Source: Kitasatospora sp. Root107 (GTDB lineage: Bacteria > Actinomycetota > Actinomycetes > Streptomycetales > Streptomycetaceae). From it: a stretch of 33,444 nucleotides of DNA. Both the position numbers and the translations under genes were made by a program. Positions 18,877 to 26,991 of the stretch are shown here, one piece after another. The stretch spans positions 1 to 33,444 of the forward strand of contig NZ_LMCT01000033.1 in NCBI RefSeq assembly GCF_001424875.1, in the 5' to 3' direction. How positions within the stretch are numbered: the first letter of the stretch is position 1; every line of letters begins with the position of its first letter. Under the pieces are notes generated by a model that ran no database searches, had not been told where the DNA came from, and saw nothing but the letters and a program-made list of their open reading frames with translations.

Positions 18877-20376
18877 ATGGGCGAGAAGGTCGTGGCTACT
18901 CGCGCGGAACTGTCCGATCGGCAGTTGTACCGCCGAAAGCTCCAGTCCTGTCTGGACGCGCTGGAGCGGATGCTGCGCGAGGGGCGTTTCGACCGGCCGA
19001 AGGCCATGGTCGGCCTGGAGATCGAGCTCAACCTGGCCGATGACCTGGGCCGCCCGGTGATGCGCAACGAGCAGGTGCTGGCCGCGATCGCCTCCGGTGA
19101 CTTCCAGACCGAGCTGGGCCAGTTCAACATCGAACTGAACATCGCCGCCCGCCGGCTCACCGGCCATGTGCTGGACGAGCTGCGCGAGGAGATCGACACC
19201 GGGCTGCGCTACGCCGACCGGAAGGCCGAGGAGGTCGGCGCCCGGATCGCGATGGTCGGCATCCTGCCGACCCTGGACCTGGACCACACCGGCCTGGACG
19301 CGATGTCCCACAACGACCGGTACACCCTGCTCAGCGACCAGATACTGGCCGCCCGCGGCGAGGACATCGCGCTGGACATCGAGGGGGTCGAGCGGCTCAC
19401 CGTCGAGTCCGTCACGATGGTCGCCGAGGCCGCCGCCACCTCCCTGCAACTGCACCTGCAGGTCACCCCGGAGCGCTTCGCCTCGGTCTGGAACGCGGCC
19501 CAAGCGATCGCCTCGGTGCAGCTCGCGCTGGGGGCCAACTCGCCGTTCCTGTTCGGCCGCGAGCTCTGGCGGGAGACCAGGCCGGTGCTGTTCCAGCAGG
19601 CCTGCGACACCCGTTCGGCGGAGCTCAAAGCGCAGGGCGTGCGCCCGATCACCTGGTTCGGCGAGCGCTGGGTGGACTCCGCGCTCGACCTGTTCACGGA
19701 GAACCAGCGCTACTTCCCGGCCCTGCTGCCGATCTGCGACGACGAGGACCCGGCCAAGGTGCTGGCCTCCGGCGGGATCCCGAAACTGGCCGAGATGCGC
19801 CTGCACAACGGCACCATCTACCGCTGGAACCGCCCGGTGTACGACGTCGCCGACGGCGTGCCGCACCTGCGGGTGGAGAACCGCTGCCTGCCCGCCGGGC
19901 CGACCGTGGTCGACACCCTGGCCAACGCCGCCTTCTACTACGGCCTGGTCCGGGTGCTGGCCGAACAGCCCCGGCCGATCTGGACCAGGCTGCCGTTCGC
20001 CCAGGCGGACGAGAACTTCCACACCGCCGCCCGGTACGGCATCGACGCGGTGATCCAGTGGCCGAAGGCCGGCCGGGGCGCCCGGGGGACCGTCCCGGTG
20101 GCGGCAACCGAGCTGGTGCTGAACGAGCTGCTCCCGATGGCGAAGCAGGGCCTGGACGAGTGGGGCATCGAGCCGGGCGACCGGGACCGCTACCTCGGCA
20201 TCATCGAGCAGCGCTGCCTGCGCCGCACCAACGGCGCCTCCTGGCAGGCCGCCACGGTGCACGTGCTGCGCGAGAGGTACGGGATGGACCGCTCCTCCGC
20301 GATCGCCGCGATGACCAGGCGCTACCTGGAGCACATGCGCGGCGGCGAGCCCGTGCACACCTGGCCGGTGGGCTGA
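18877..20376 (+). CDS. Glutamate-cysteine ligase family protein (GCS2-like)
   Basis: A 499-residue enzyme of the carboxylate-amine/glutamate-cysteine ligase group. Recognisable parts are MVGLEIELNLADDLGRPV near residue 46 with the metal-binding glutamates, TELGQFNIELNIAARRL, the LGANSPFLFGRELWRETRP segment typical of GCS2 proteins, and LRVENRCLPAGPTVVD. It would join glutamate through its gamma-carboxyl to cysteine or another amine. In actinomycetes this chemistry can feed ergothioneine or other thiol compounds, but mycothiol producers lack glutathione, so the true substrate is open. ATG 18877 is preferred over a frame extending upstream to 18751. Confidence 0.85.
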   Translation: MGEKVVATRAELSDRQLYRRKLQSCLDALERMLREGRFDRPKAMVGLEIELNLADDLGRPVMRNEQVLAAIASGDFQTELGQFNIELNIAARRLTGHVLDELREEIDTGLRYADRKAEEVGARIAMVGILPTLDLDHTGLDAMSHNDRYTLLSDQILAARGEDIALDIEGVERLTVESVTMVAEAAATSLQLHLQVTPERFASVWNAAQAIASVQLALGANSPFLFGRELWRETRPVLFQQACDTRSAELKAQGVRPITWFGERWVDSALDLFTENQRYFPALLPICDDEDPAKVLASGGIPKLAEMRLHNGTIYRWNRPVYDVADGVPHLRVENRCLPAGPTVVDTLANAAFYYGLVRVLAEQPRPIWTRLPFAQADENFHTAARYGIDAVIQWPKAGRGARGTVPVAATELVLNELLPMAKQGLDEWGIEPGDRDRYLGIIEQRCLRRTNGASWQAATVHVLRERYGMDRSSAIAAMTRRYLEHMRGGEPVHTWPVG

Positions 20377-20387
20377 TCGGCTGTCAG

Positions 20388-20401
20388 GTTGTCCAGACAA
20401 C
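20388..20401. promoter_or_regulatory. 14-bp palindrome upstream of the phospholipase C gene
   Basis: GTTGTCCAGACAAC is a perfect palindrome apart from the central CA. It is close to the HutC-type GntR operator pattern (GTCTAGAC core). It sits 12 bases after the ligase stop and 110 before the phospholipase start. An operator for the phospholipase gene is plausible but not shown. Confidence 0.35.
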
Positions 20402-20511
20402 TTCGTCATCGCCACGTCATGTGATCACCGGGACGCGTACACCTCGGGCGCTTAGACATGTCTGGTCCGGGCCGATCCCCAGGCCCAGTGCCGTGTACGA
20501 GGAGTACCCCG

Positions 20512-21519
20512 ATGAGCCCCGAAGTCTCGCGTCGCACCCTGCTCGGCGGCGCCGCCGCGGCTGCCGTGCTGTCCGCTCTGCCGCTCAGCGTCCGGGAGGC
20601 GCTGGCCGCCCCCGGGAAGCCGGGGCGGCTGACGGACATTCAGCACGTGGTGGTGCTGATGCAGGAGAACCGCGCGTTCGACCACTACTTCGGCACCCTG
20701 CCCGGGGTGCGCGGCTTCGGCGACCGGGCCGCGGTGCGCGGGGTGAACGGCCGCTCGCTGTTCCACCAGCCTGACCCGTCCCGCAAGGAGGGTCACCTGC
20801 TGCCGTTCCCGATGAACGCCGCACACACCAGCGCGTACCAGCAGGGTGCGCCGGCCTTCGGCTTCGTCGACTCGATGAAGGCGTGGAACGACGGTCTGGC
20901 CGACGGCGCGGTCTCCCGCCGCTCCAGCGGCTGGCTCGGCCAGGGCTACTACGAGCCCGCCGACATGCCGTTCTACAACGCGATCGCCTCGGTCTTCACC
21001 ACCTGCGACGCCTACCACGCCTCGGTGCAGTGCAACACCAACACCAACCGCGACCACTTCATGACCGGCACCAGCGGCGGCACCGTGCGGGACGTCCCGG
21101 TGACGGACAACAGCTACATCCCCGGCGGCTACGAGTGGACCACCTACGCCGAGCGTCTTGAGCGGGCCGGGATCAGCTGGAAGACCTACCAGGCGCTGGA
21201 CAACTACGACGACAACGCGCTCGCCTGGTTCGCCCCCTTCCAGCAGGCCAAGCCGGGGGAGTCGCTGTACGAGCGCGGGATGCGGATGGCCGGCGACCCG
21301 GCAAAGGAGAAGGACCCGTTCGCGATGGGCGACGCGCTGGTCGAGGCGTTCACCGCTGACATCCAGGCCGACCGGCTGCCGCAGGTCTCCTGGATGGTCG
21401 CCCCCGCCGCGCTCTCCGAGCACGCCAACTACGCGCCGCCGAGCGAGTATACAGACGTTGACCTAGTCCTCTACCTGCGGAAATGTGGGGAGCACGCCAA
21501 CTACGCGCTGGCTGGATGA
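20512..21519 (+). pseudogene. Tat-exported phosphocholine-type phospholipase C, 3' half missing
   Basis: The frame begins with a twin-arginine signal (SRRTLLGGAAAAAVLSALPL) and continues as a non-haemolytic phospholipase C / phosphoesterase: HVVVLMQENRAFDHYFGTLPGVRGF, GQGYYEPADMPFYNAIASVFTTCDAYH, CNTNTNRDHFMTGT and QVSWMVAPAALSEHANYAPPSEY. Family members are roughly twice as long. Homology ends near residue 312 (about 21447); 23 unrelated codons follow and then a stop. The metal-binding residues of the C-terminal half are gone, so the product should be inactive. ATG 20512 has a GAGGAG site; the frame from 20458 is an extension. The truncation point is the left boundary of the accessory region. 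Confidence 0.88.
21418..21508 (+). repeat. 19-bp direct repeats at the phospholipase C break point
   Basis: GAGCACGCCAACTACGCGC occurs at 21418-21436, inside the native phospholipase sequence (SEHANYA), and again at 21490-21508, beyond the point where homology is lost. The 53 bases between contain about 11 more native bases and then foreign sequence. The second copy is most easily read as a leftover of the same phospholipase gene after insertion, deletion or nested integration. Confidence 0.8.
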
Positions 21520-21557
21520 CGACCACTTTGGCGCTCTTCGGCTGACTACAGCATCGT

Positions 21558-21671
21558 GTGACCCTGACCGGCGCGGAAAAGGAGAGCCAGGAGGTCAGCA
21601 TGCTCGCGCTGCACCTGCTGCAGTCCGCGCTGGTGCACGTCAACACCCTTCTGGTTCAGCAGACCGCCACC
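21558..21671 (+). pseudogene. Tn3-family transposase C-terminal remnant
   Basis: In one frame this stretch reads ESQEVSMLALHLLQSALVHVNTLLVQQ, which looks like the helix near the C-terminus of actinobacterial Tn3-family transposases. Only about 35 codons remain; the sequence after LLVQQ no longer fits. No inverted terminal repeat could be identified nearby. It marks an old transposon next to the broken phospholipase gene. The assignment rests on memory of the family, not on a search. Confidence 0.5.
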
Positions 21672-21706
21672 TGTGCGCGCACCCCTCCCTCCGTCCGCTC
21701 GGGGAT

Positions 21707-22069
21707 GTGTTCGTTCCGAGCGGCGAGTACGCGCGGGCTCACCTCGGGGCCGCGCTGGACGCCCTGCTGGTGCACCCGCCCACGCAGGGCCGTAGGGCGT
21801 TCGACCGGTACATTACCCACGTGGGCGACCCGTCCTTCGTCGGTAACGCCGACTACCTGGTGCAGATGTTCGCGCAGCGGGTGAAGTCCAGTGCGTGGAA
21901 GCTGATAGTGGGCACTGCGGCCAAGCACGCCATGCTCGAACTGGAGGTGCCCGAGACCAGCGGCATCACCGCGTGCGTGGCCGCCGAGCGGCACGCGCGC
22001 TGCCTGATCGCCTTCGCCCAGCACGACCTTGACGCGGTGCGGGAGACCGTCGTCAATGGTGATGAGTAA
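21707..22069 (+). CDS. Hypothetical protein, 120 aa
   Basis: I do not recognise this protein. From the GTG at 21707 it reads MFVPSGEYARAHLGAALDAL, then AFDRYITHVGDPSFVGNADYLVQMFAQRV and a mainly helical C-terminus. The open frame extends upstream through the transposase remnant in a different frame, so the true start is uncertain and the gene may itself be 5'-truncated. It overlaps the next gene's start codons by 8-14 bases, which suggests translational coupling. Confidence 0.5.
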   Translation: MFVPSGEYARAHLGAALDALLVHPPTQGRRAFDRYITHVGDPSFVGNADYLVQMFAQRVKSSAWKLIVGTAAKHAMLELEVPETSGITACVAAERHARCLIAFAQHDLDAVRETVVNGDE

Positions 22070-22692
22070 GTTCAACGAGCTGCCCGTCAAGCAGCAGCTC
22101 AAGGCGATGGACCTTCTCGGCGCGTTCGACGTGTTCATGGAGGCGTTGGACGCGACGGTGTGCCAGCAGATCAACACCTACGTCGAGAAGATGCCGGTTT
22201 CAGCCGAGAAGGTGAACCTCGCCGATCTGACCAGGGTCGCCCTGGTCAGGTTCGACGCCGTCCGGACCCGCATCCCTGCTCTGACCGGGGCGTTCGCCAA
22301 ACTCGACCCGGCCCCGCAAGGCCATGCCTGTCAGGTCGTACCCCTGCGCCTACTTCGCCGGCGTCGTGCCGGAGATCCTGGCCGAGGCTGGCAACTGCCG
22401 CGACGCCGAGGAGCTCACCGGGGAGACCGTGATCCCCCTCGCCCCTTTCATCCAGCCCGAGCAGTTGGAGGGCATTCTGACCACCGGGGCCGAGAACCGG
22501 CAGTGCCGGGAGGCGGCGCAGGCGCCCGAAATCGCGGCGATCTTCTGGACACGGGCGCCCCAGCTCCACGGCCACGCGATGTGGACGAAATTCGTCAAGC
22601 GGATGCGGGAGCTCGCGCCCGATTCCGAGTGATACCAGTACGACGAGCTGGCCGCCCACATCGGCTACCAGCAAGCTCCCGCCGCATCGTAG
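22056..22692 (+). pseudogene. Hypothetical gene broken by a frameshift and an in-frame TGA
   Basis: The first part (from ATG 22056 or 22062) reads MSKFNELPVKQQLKAMDLLG and continues to about 22310, ending AFAKLDPAPQG. Good coding then shifts by one frame (from about 22324) to MPVRSYPCAYFAGVVPEILA and on to LAPDSE at TGA 22630-22632. After that stop the same frame continues as YQYDELAAHIGYQQAPAAS to a TAG at 22692. The TGA may once have been a TGG. The ATG at 22324 has no usable ribosome binding site, so one decayed gene of about 210 codons is more likely than two genes. Function unknown. A two-gene reading (22056-? and 22324-22632) remains possible. Confidence 0.5.
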
Positions 22693-22695
22693 AGC

Positions 22696-23049
22696 TCACG
22701 CTGCCGCCTCGACCAGCAGGGCCGAGGCGGCGTTCAGAGGCGGCCCCAGGTGCCGGGGCAGGGCTACGGGTTCTGGGGCCGCGCGGCCGATGGCCTGCAT
22801 GTCCTGGTCCAGGAGGCTGACCAGGCGTGAGACCTGGTCGTCCGAGAGCTTCAGGCCAAGGCACTTGGCCGGATCTGCGTCTTCCGGCGGGGCGACCATG
22901 ATCCGGGACGTCACTGGGCCGTGAAAGCCGGGTACCGCGTCGATCGTCTCGTTGGCCCACTCGATTAGGGCCCGGCTCAGGCGGTCATGGTCGGTCCCAT
23001 CGTCAGGGGGGACCTACTCGGTGCTCACGCCGTCCAGGGCATCTGCCAT
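22696..23049 (-). pseudogene. Hypothetical gene with in-frame TAG near its start
   Basis: On the minus strand an ATG at 23049 begins MADALDGVSTE and meets TAG at 23014-23016. Beyond it the same frame runs on for 105 codons with coding character: VPPDDGTDHDRLSRALIEWA, VTSRIMVAPPEDADPAKCLG and LSDDQVSRLVSLLDQDMQAIG. The only start codon after the TAG is the GTG at 22914, which would leave a 72-residue stub. It ends four bases from the end of the convergent decayed gene. Function unknown. Confidence 0.45.
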
Positions 23050-23200
23050 GCCGACAAATTTCCATGATGCTCGGCGGCCGGCCGGGTGCCGCGCCGTCGG
23101 GCAGGCCCAGGCCGGAGAAACGGCGCTTGGCCGGCCGAGGGCTGGCCCCGGCCCGCCAGCCGGCCGCCACAACGGGTTCTCGGCCGACCGGCAGGGACCG

Positions 23201-23851
23201 TTAGAAGCGCGGGCGCTGCCTGTTCTCCGGCTTCGACAGCAGCCCGAGTACGGCGTGCTCTTGGTGGTGGGCGTGCCAGCGGCCTGCGAGGTCCCGGTCA
23301 ACGAACCGCGCCAAGCCCCGCTCCGTCGTCGTGGCCAGCTCGAATACCTCCCAGCCGCCCGCGGCCTCGGCGAAGGCGTTGGCTAGGTCGATGAAGCGCG
23401 GCCCCTGGAAGTACGCCACGTTCACGTTGTCCGGGGTTAGGGGAATCCCGGACTCGTCCGACCGCAGGGTGTCCGTCGCCGACCGGGACTCGAAGTAGGC
23501 GTTCACCTGCGGCTGGACCTCGTAGCGCATCGAGTCCACGACCTGCTGCCTGTGGCTCGGCGCCTTGAAGCAGTCCTTATACGAGAACGGCGCCGAGTCG
23601 CCGTTCACCCACACCGCCAACGGCCCCTTGTGGTTGCCCAGAGGCGTCCGGATGATCCGGAAGTACTCGATCCCGGGGCCGACCTTCTCCCCCACCTTCG
23701 GGTGCTTGTCCAGCGCGTCCCGCAGCAGTTGGTCGTCCTCCTCCCGGGTCACCACCACGTTGAAGTCGTACCGCTTGAGCAGGTCGCTTACCTCCCGCTC
23801 GGCATCGCCCTTGGTCCGGAACTCGCGCTCGCCGAGCCAGTACGCCGGCAT
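23201..23851 (-). CDS. DUF3223 domain protein
   Basis: A 216-residue soluble protein. The middle part, residues about 33-115, carries the DUF3223 pattern: LRDALDKHPKVGEKVGPGIEYFRIIRT, then FSYKDCFKAPSHRQQVV. The same fold (DeCL-type) occurs at the C-terminus of the plant RNA polymerase V large subunit and in plant rRNA-processing proteins; bacterial members have no known role. The C-terminal 60 residues (FIDLANAFAEAAGGWEVFEL and onward) are unassigned. ATG 23851 has AAGGAGG six bases upstream, better than the GTG at 23866. It looks intact, unlike its left neighbours. Confidence 0.7.
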   Translation of the reverse strand: MPAYWLGEREFRTKGDAEREVSDLLKRYDFNVVVTREEDDQLLRDALDKHPKVGEKVGPGIEYFRIIRTPLGNHKGPLAVWVNGDSAPFSYKDCFKAPSHRQQVVDSMRYEVQPQVNAYFESRSATDTLRSDESGIPLTPDNVNVAYFQGPRFIDLANAFAEAAGGWEVFELATTTERGLARFVDRDLAGRWHAHHQEHAVLGLLSKPENRQRPRF

Positions 23852-23895
23852 GAACTCCTCCTTCACTCAGTGCTACCGGTGCACCACGCTAGGGC

Positions 23896-24180
23896 ACCTA
23901 GCTTGCCCCTGTCCGGAGTCCAGTCCACTTCCGTCCAGCCGCCCGAACAAGCCGCTCGGCGGCGAGCCGGTTAGCGGCACGCTTGGCCCGCGCAGCCTTC
24001 GCCGCAGCGCCGGGCCGGGGTCGACATCCTCTTGAGCGGTGCTGGCCTACTGCTGGGCGATGGCGAGAACCTTCTCTGCGTCGGCGAGTGCGGTCCGCCC
24101 GGCGGGCACGTCCTTCGGGCCCGGATTGCCGCCGAGCGGCCGGGGACCGACGAGCCCCAGCAACCTAGCCCGGCCCATGG
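23896..24180 (-). pseudogene. Possible decayed gene remnant within a 750-bp gap
   Basis: Between the DUF3223 gene and the cassette at 24603 there are about 750 bases without an intact gene. On the minus strand two short pieces look coding: KDVPAGRTALADAEKVLAIAQQ (stop near 24047) and, in another frame, AAAKAARAKRAANRLAAERL ending near 23896. They could be one gene broken by a frameshift and a stop. The right part (24200-24560) shows nothing coding. Weak evidence. Confidence 0.25.
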
Positions 24181-24567
24181 CTCTATCTGGGTCGGTAGCT
24201 CCCACAACCGGGCCGATCCAGGGTGGTGGACCAAGCCCACGTTGACCCGCGTTTTGGATAGGGCGACAGCATCGCCGCGTCACCTCGGTCGGACTGCAGT
24301 TCGCGAGGCGATCAAGCACGCGAGGAATGGTGCGCCACAACGGGTGTATCGGCGGGTCTGCTCTGGTTGACCTGCACCGCTGCAGAAATCCAGGGACTGA
24401 TGGGGCTGGATGATCAATTTGTCCCGCTATCAACCCGCTTGCTCTTCCACCGACTGGCCGGAGCGCGAAGAACAGCACGCTAGGTCCTGCCGCTGACAAT
24501 CTCGTGGCCCAAGGGCTTTCACCGAACTGATCACCACCCCTTCGCTACGCTCGGCGCTGTTAACGTT

Positions 24568-24580
24568 GCTCACTGTGAGC
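24568..24580. promoter_or_regulatory. Palindrome just upstream of the four-gene cassette
   Basis: GCTCACTGTGAGC is a perfect 13-bp palindrome 22 bases before the ATG of the first cassette gene, next to AT-richer GTTAACGTTG. It could be an operator used by the helix-turn-helix protein encoded immediately downstream (inference). Confidence 0.35.
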
Positions 24581-24602
24581 GGCGCTGGAGCAAGGAGCCC
24601 TC

Positions 24603-25625
24603 ATGACAGACCTGTTGACGAACCCCGGTGCGATCCACGACCTGGACCCCGACCGAGAACAACTTCGCCAACTGGTCGAGCAGGACCACCGGCTGAGCGG
24701 GATCGTGCGAGGCCGGGTGAACGAGCAGCGCCGGCTCCGGTTGTCCATCGGCGCCATGTTGCTCAGGCTGGCACCGCTCGGCGAGCGAGGGGTCGCCACC
24801 GGGGGCCTCACCTCACTCGATGAGCTCGCGGCGACGGTCGACCTCCCCCTGGAGACCGCACGGATCTACCGGAAAGTGGCCAAATGGTCTGGCCAGACCA
24901 TTTGTCAGGAACTCGACAGTCTGGATGTGGAGGTTGCGTACACGGTCGTGCGGGCGGCGGTCACCGTCCCCAAGACCGAGCTCGGAGACCGCGAAGACGT
25001 GCTGCGATACCGGCTGGAGACACTGGTTGGGCTTGCCCGCGCGGCACAGGAGTCGGGCGCCGAGGTGGTGACGGAGACCGACCTACGCCAGGCACTGGGG
25101 GACGAACCAGTGCGTACGTCGGTCCCGAGGCCAGGAACCGTCCAGGAGGACCAGGACTACTGGGAGCCATCGGTCACCGAGACTCCGGCGCCAGCCGGGC
25201 TGTCGGCCGAGATGGCCCGGAGCACCTGCGCGACCCTGCTCCGCGATCCGGCCGGCCGGGTCGAGGTGTTCGCGACGATGCTCGCCAACCCGGAGTACCT
25301 CACCGAACTGGTCTCCGATGGACGGGCCCGGGCGGTGATCCAGACCGAGATCAAGGCGTCCGCGAAGGCGGAGGTCGACCCGGACGACCTTGCCATGGAC
25401 GCCGCGGCGGCAGCTGATCCCGAGGTCATGCTCGCTCGGTGGCGGGTGGCTCTGCAGCGCCGGGATCATCAGGCCGCTGGGCTGCTGGCCTATGACCCGG
25501 CCGAGATCGTTGCCCGGGGGGACGAGGACCTGATCGAAGCGGTCCTCAAGACCGTGCAGCAGTACAGCAAGTGGGGAGAGCGTCTCCTCGTTGAGGCTCG
25601 CCGGAAGGAGCCGCGAGCCGACTAA
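24603..25625 (+). CDS. Cassette gene A: putative helix-turn-helix protein, 340 aa
   Basis: A 340-residue soluble protein. An N-terminal charged helix precedes a likely helix-turn-helix at about residues 76-96 (LDELAATVDLPLETARIYRK), followed by SLDVEVAYTVVRAAVTVPK. This arrangement recalls the DNA-binding part of ParB/KorB-like and DUF6192 proteins of actinomycete mobile elements, but the match is weak and the ParB nuclease box is absent. The C-terminal half (about 205-335) is helical and ends RLLVEARRKEPRAD. ATG 24603 has AAGGAG. It is the first gene of a four-gene rightward group. A regulatory or partition role is a guess. Confidence 0.75.
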   Translation: MTDLLTNPGAIHDLDPDREQLRQLVEQDHRLSGIVRGRVNEQRRLRLSIGAMLLRLAPLGERGVATGGLTSLDELAATVDLPLETARIYRKVAKWSGQTICQELDSLDVEVAYTVVRAAVTVPKTELGDREDVLRYRLETLVGLARAAQESGAEVVTETDLRQALGDEPVRTSVPRPGTVQEDQDYWEPSVTETPAPAGLSAEMARSTCATLLRDPAGRVEVFATMLANPEYLTELVSDGRARAVIQTEIKASAKAEVDPDDLAMDAAAAADPEVMLARWRVALQRRDHQAAGLLAYDPAEIVARGDEDLIEAVLKTVQQYSKWGERLLVEARRKEPRAD

Positions 25626-25653
25626 CCATCAAGATCTGAGAGAGGCAACCGCG

Positions 25654-26400
25654 TTGAGCTCGAAGGAACTGCGCGACGAGCAGGGCAACCGCCTGCATAT
25701 CCACCGGGACCACGATCACCTGCCGGACGACATCAGGAGGGCGCTGGTGCTCGACTTCCGGGAGATGCTCGTCACCCACCCCCACAGCCCGCAGGCCCGC
25801 CGCCAGTTCCTCCGCGAGCAGTTCGAAGCTGGCGCGGCTTGGGCCGAGCCGTACTTCAACCGCTGCTTCACGCAGCTGGAGGAGCAGGCGGCGAAGGAGT
25901 GGACGGCGGGCCAGCGGGCCGTCGAAGCAGAGCGGCGGGACCGTGAGGCCCTGGAGAAGGAGAAGCTCAAGGGGACGGAGGACCCGCCGGTCGTGCCGAC
26001 GCAGCGTACGGATCCGCCGAGCGTCTCCCTGACCGACGACGATGACGATTCGACGCTCAAGCCCCTCCGTTTCACCCAGCGGCAGACCCTGACACTTGTT
26101 CAGCGGGCCTCCCGGCAGAAGATCCTGGACATCATCGACGACAAGGCGGCTGCCGTGAAGCGGAGGGAGTCCGAGGCTGCCCGGGTGAAGGAGATGGCGC
26201 GCGCCGAGAAGGGGCACCAGGGGGTCATCGAGCTGGCCCAGGCGATCGAGGCGGCCTGGGAGCTGGAGCCGGACGCCGTCAGCTACTCGCAGGTCATGCG
26301 CAACAGCGGGCTGACCTTCAAGCAGTTCGGCATCTCGACAAAGTTCTTCGCCGACCAGCTCGACCAGGCTGGCCCTGACGAGGGGTTCGGCCTTCAGTGA
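25654..26400 (+). CDS. Cassette gene B: charged, helical hypothetical protein, 248 aa
   Basis: I do not recognise this protein. It is soluble and highly charged. A folded N-terminal part contains LHIHRDHDHLPDDIRRALVL; a long helical, probably coiled-coil stretch (about 75-115: FTQLEEQAAKEWTAGQRAVE and beyond) follows, then an acidic DDDDDS patch (about 130), and a helical C-terminus with ELEPDAVSYSQVMRNSGLTF that could bind nucleic acid. The TTG start at 25654 has GAGAGAGG upstream; the ATG-type start at 25591 lies inside gene A. Its last codon overlaps the start of gene C by four bases. Confidence 0.75.
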   Translation: MSSKELRDEQGNRLHIHRDHDHLPDDIRRALVLDFREMLVTHPHSPQARRQFLREQFEAGAAWAEPYFNRCFTQLEEQAAKEWTAGQRAVEAERRDREALEKEKLKGTEDPPVVPTQRTDPPSVSLTDDDDDSTLKPLRFTQRQTLTLVQRASRQKILDIIDDKAAAVKRRESEAARVKEMARAEKGHQGVIELAQAIEAAWELEPDAVSYSQVMRNSGLTFKQFGISTKFFADQLDQAGPDEGFGLQ

Positions 26401-26936
26401 CCACGCCGATGCTCGTGACCAGCACGGACCTGGTCGAGGCCCACAAGCGCCAGTGGTACCAGGGGATTGTCGACCAACTCCCGAACCGGGAGGTGAGCCG
26501 GGCTGGCCGGCGCGGTGACACGGAGGCCGCCGACTCCACGATCTGGGAGCTGGAGACGCCGCCGCTCGCCCAGGACCCGATCACGGGTAAGCAGAAGGCG
26601 CATGCCAGGGTGCGGTGGCTGCTGTGTGGGGTGGCCGAGCACGGCATGGGGAAGCTGAGGATCTTCGAGCGTGGAGGCGGCCTCGTCGCCGTCGAGTGGC
26701 ACCGGCCGTGGACCAACTTCTCCTTGCTGAACGAGCCGCTCATTGACCTCGGCTTCTCCGCCGACGTCGGCCGCCACGTCGTCCTCGACGCAGTCTTCGA
26801 CAGCTTCACCCGGACCCGGGCAGACGGCCGCGGCGTGCTCTACAGCATGCACAGCTGGCTGGAGCACCTCCGGACCGGAGTCCCCCTCACGCCGGTCCGA
26901 CAGCCCTGGGCCCCGGCCGGGGCAGCCGCGAGCTGA
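26397..26936 (+). CDS. Cassette gene C: hypothetical protein, 179 aa
   Basis: Not recognised. The protein reads as a compact alpha/beta domain: VEAHKRQWYQGIVDQLPNRE, ARVRWLLCGVAEHGMGKLRIF, VAVEWHRPWTNFSLLNEPLI, then YSMHSWLEHLRTGVPLTPV. No signal, membrane helix or known catalytic motif is apparent. The GTG start at 26397 overlaps the stop of gene B (GTGA), so the two are translationally coupled and the products may act together. Confidence 0.75.
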   Translation: MTTPMLVTSTDLVEAHKRQWYQGIVDQLPNREVSRAGRRGDTEAADSTIWELETPPLAQDPITGKQKAHARVRWLLCGVAEHGMGKLRIFERGGGLVAVEWHRPWTNFSLLNEPLIDLGFSADVGRHVVLDAVFDSFTRTRADGRGVLYSMHSWLEHLRTGVPLTPVRQPWAPAGAAAS

Positions 26937-26991
26937 CCCGCCCCCGGCTTGCCCAGTGAGCCGGGGTCACACCCTGCGCTGGAAGGACTCC

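Noticed and set aside
22952..23394. Plus-strand frames of 100-144 codons
   Set aside because: They are opposite the DUF3223 gene and its decayed neighbour and have Arg/Pro/Ala-rich shadow composition.
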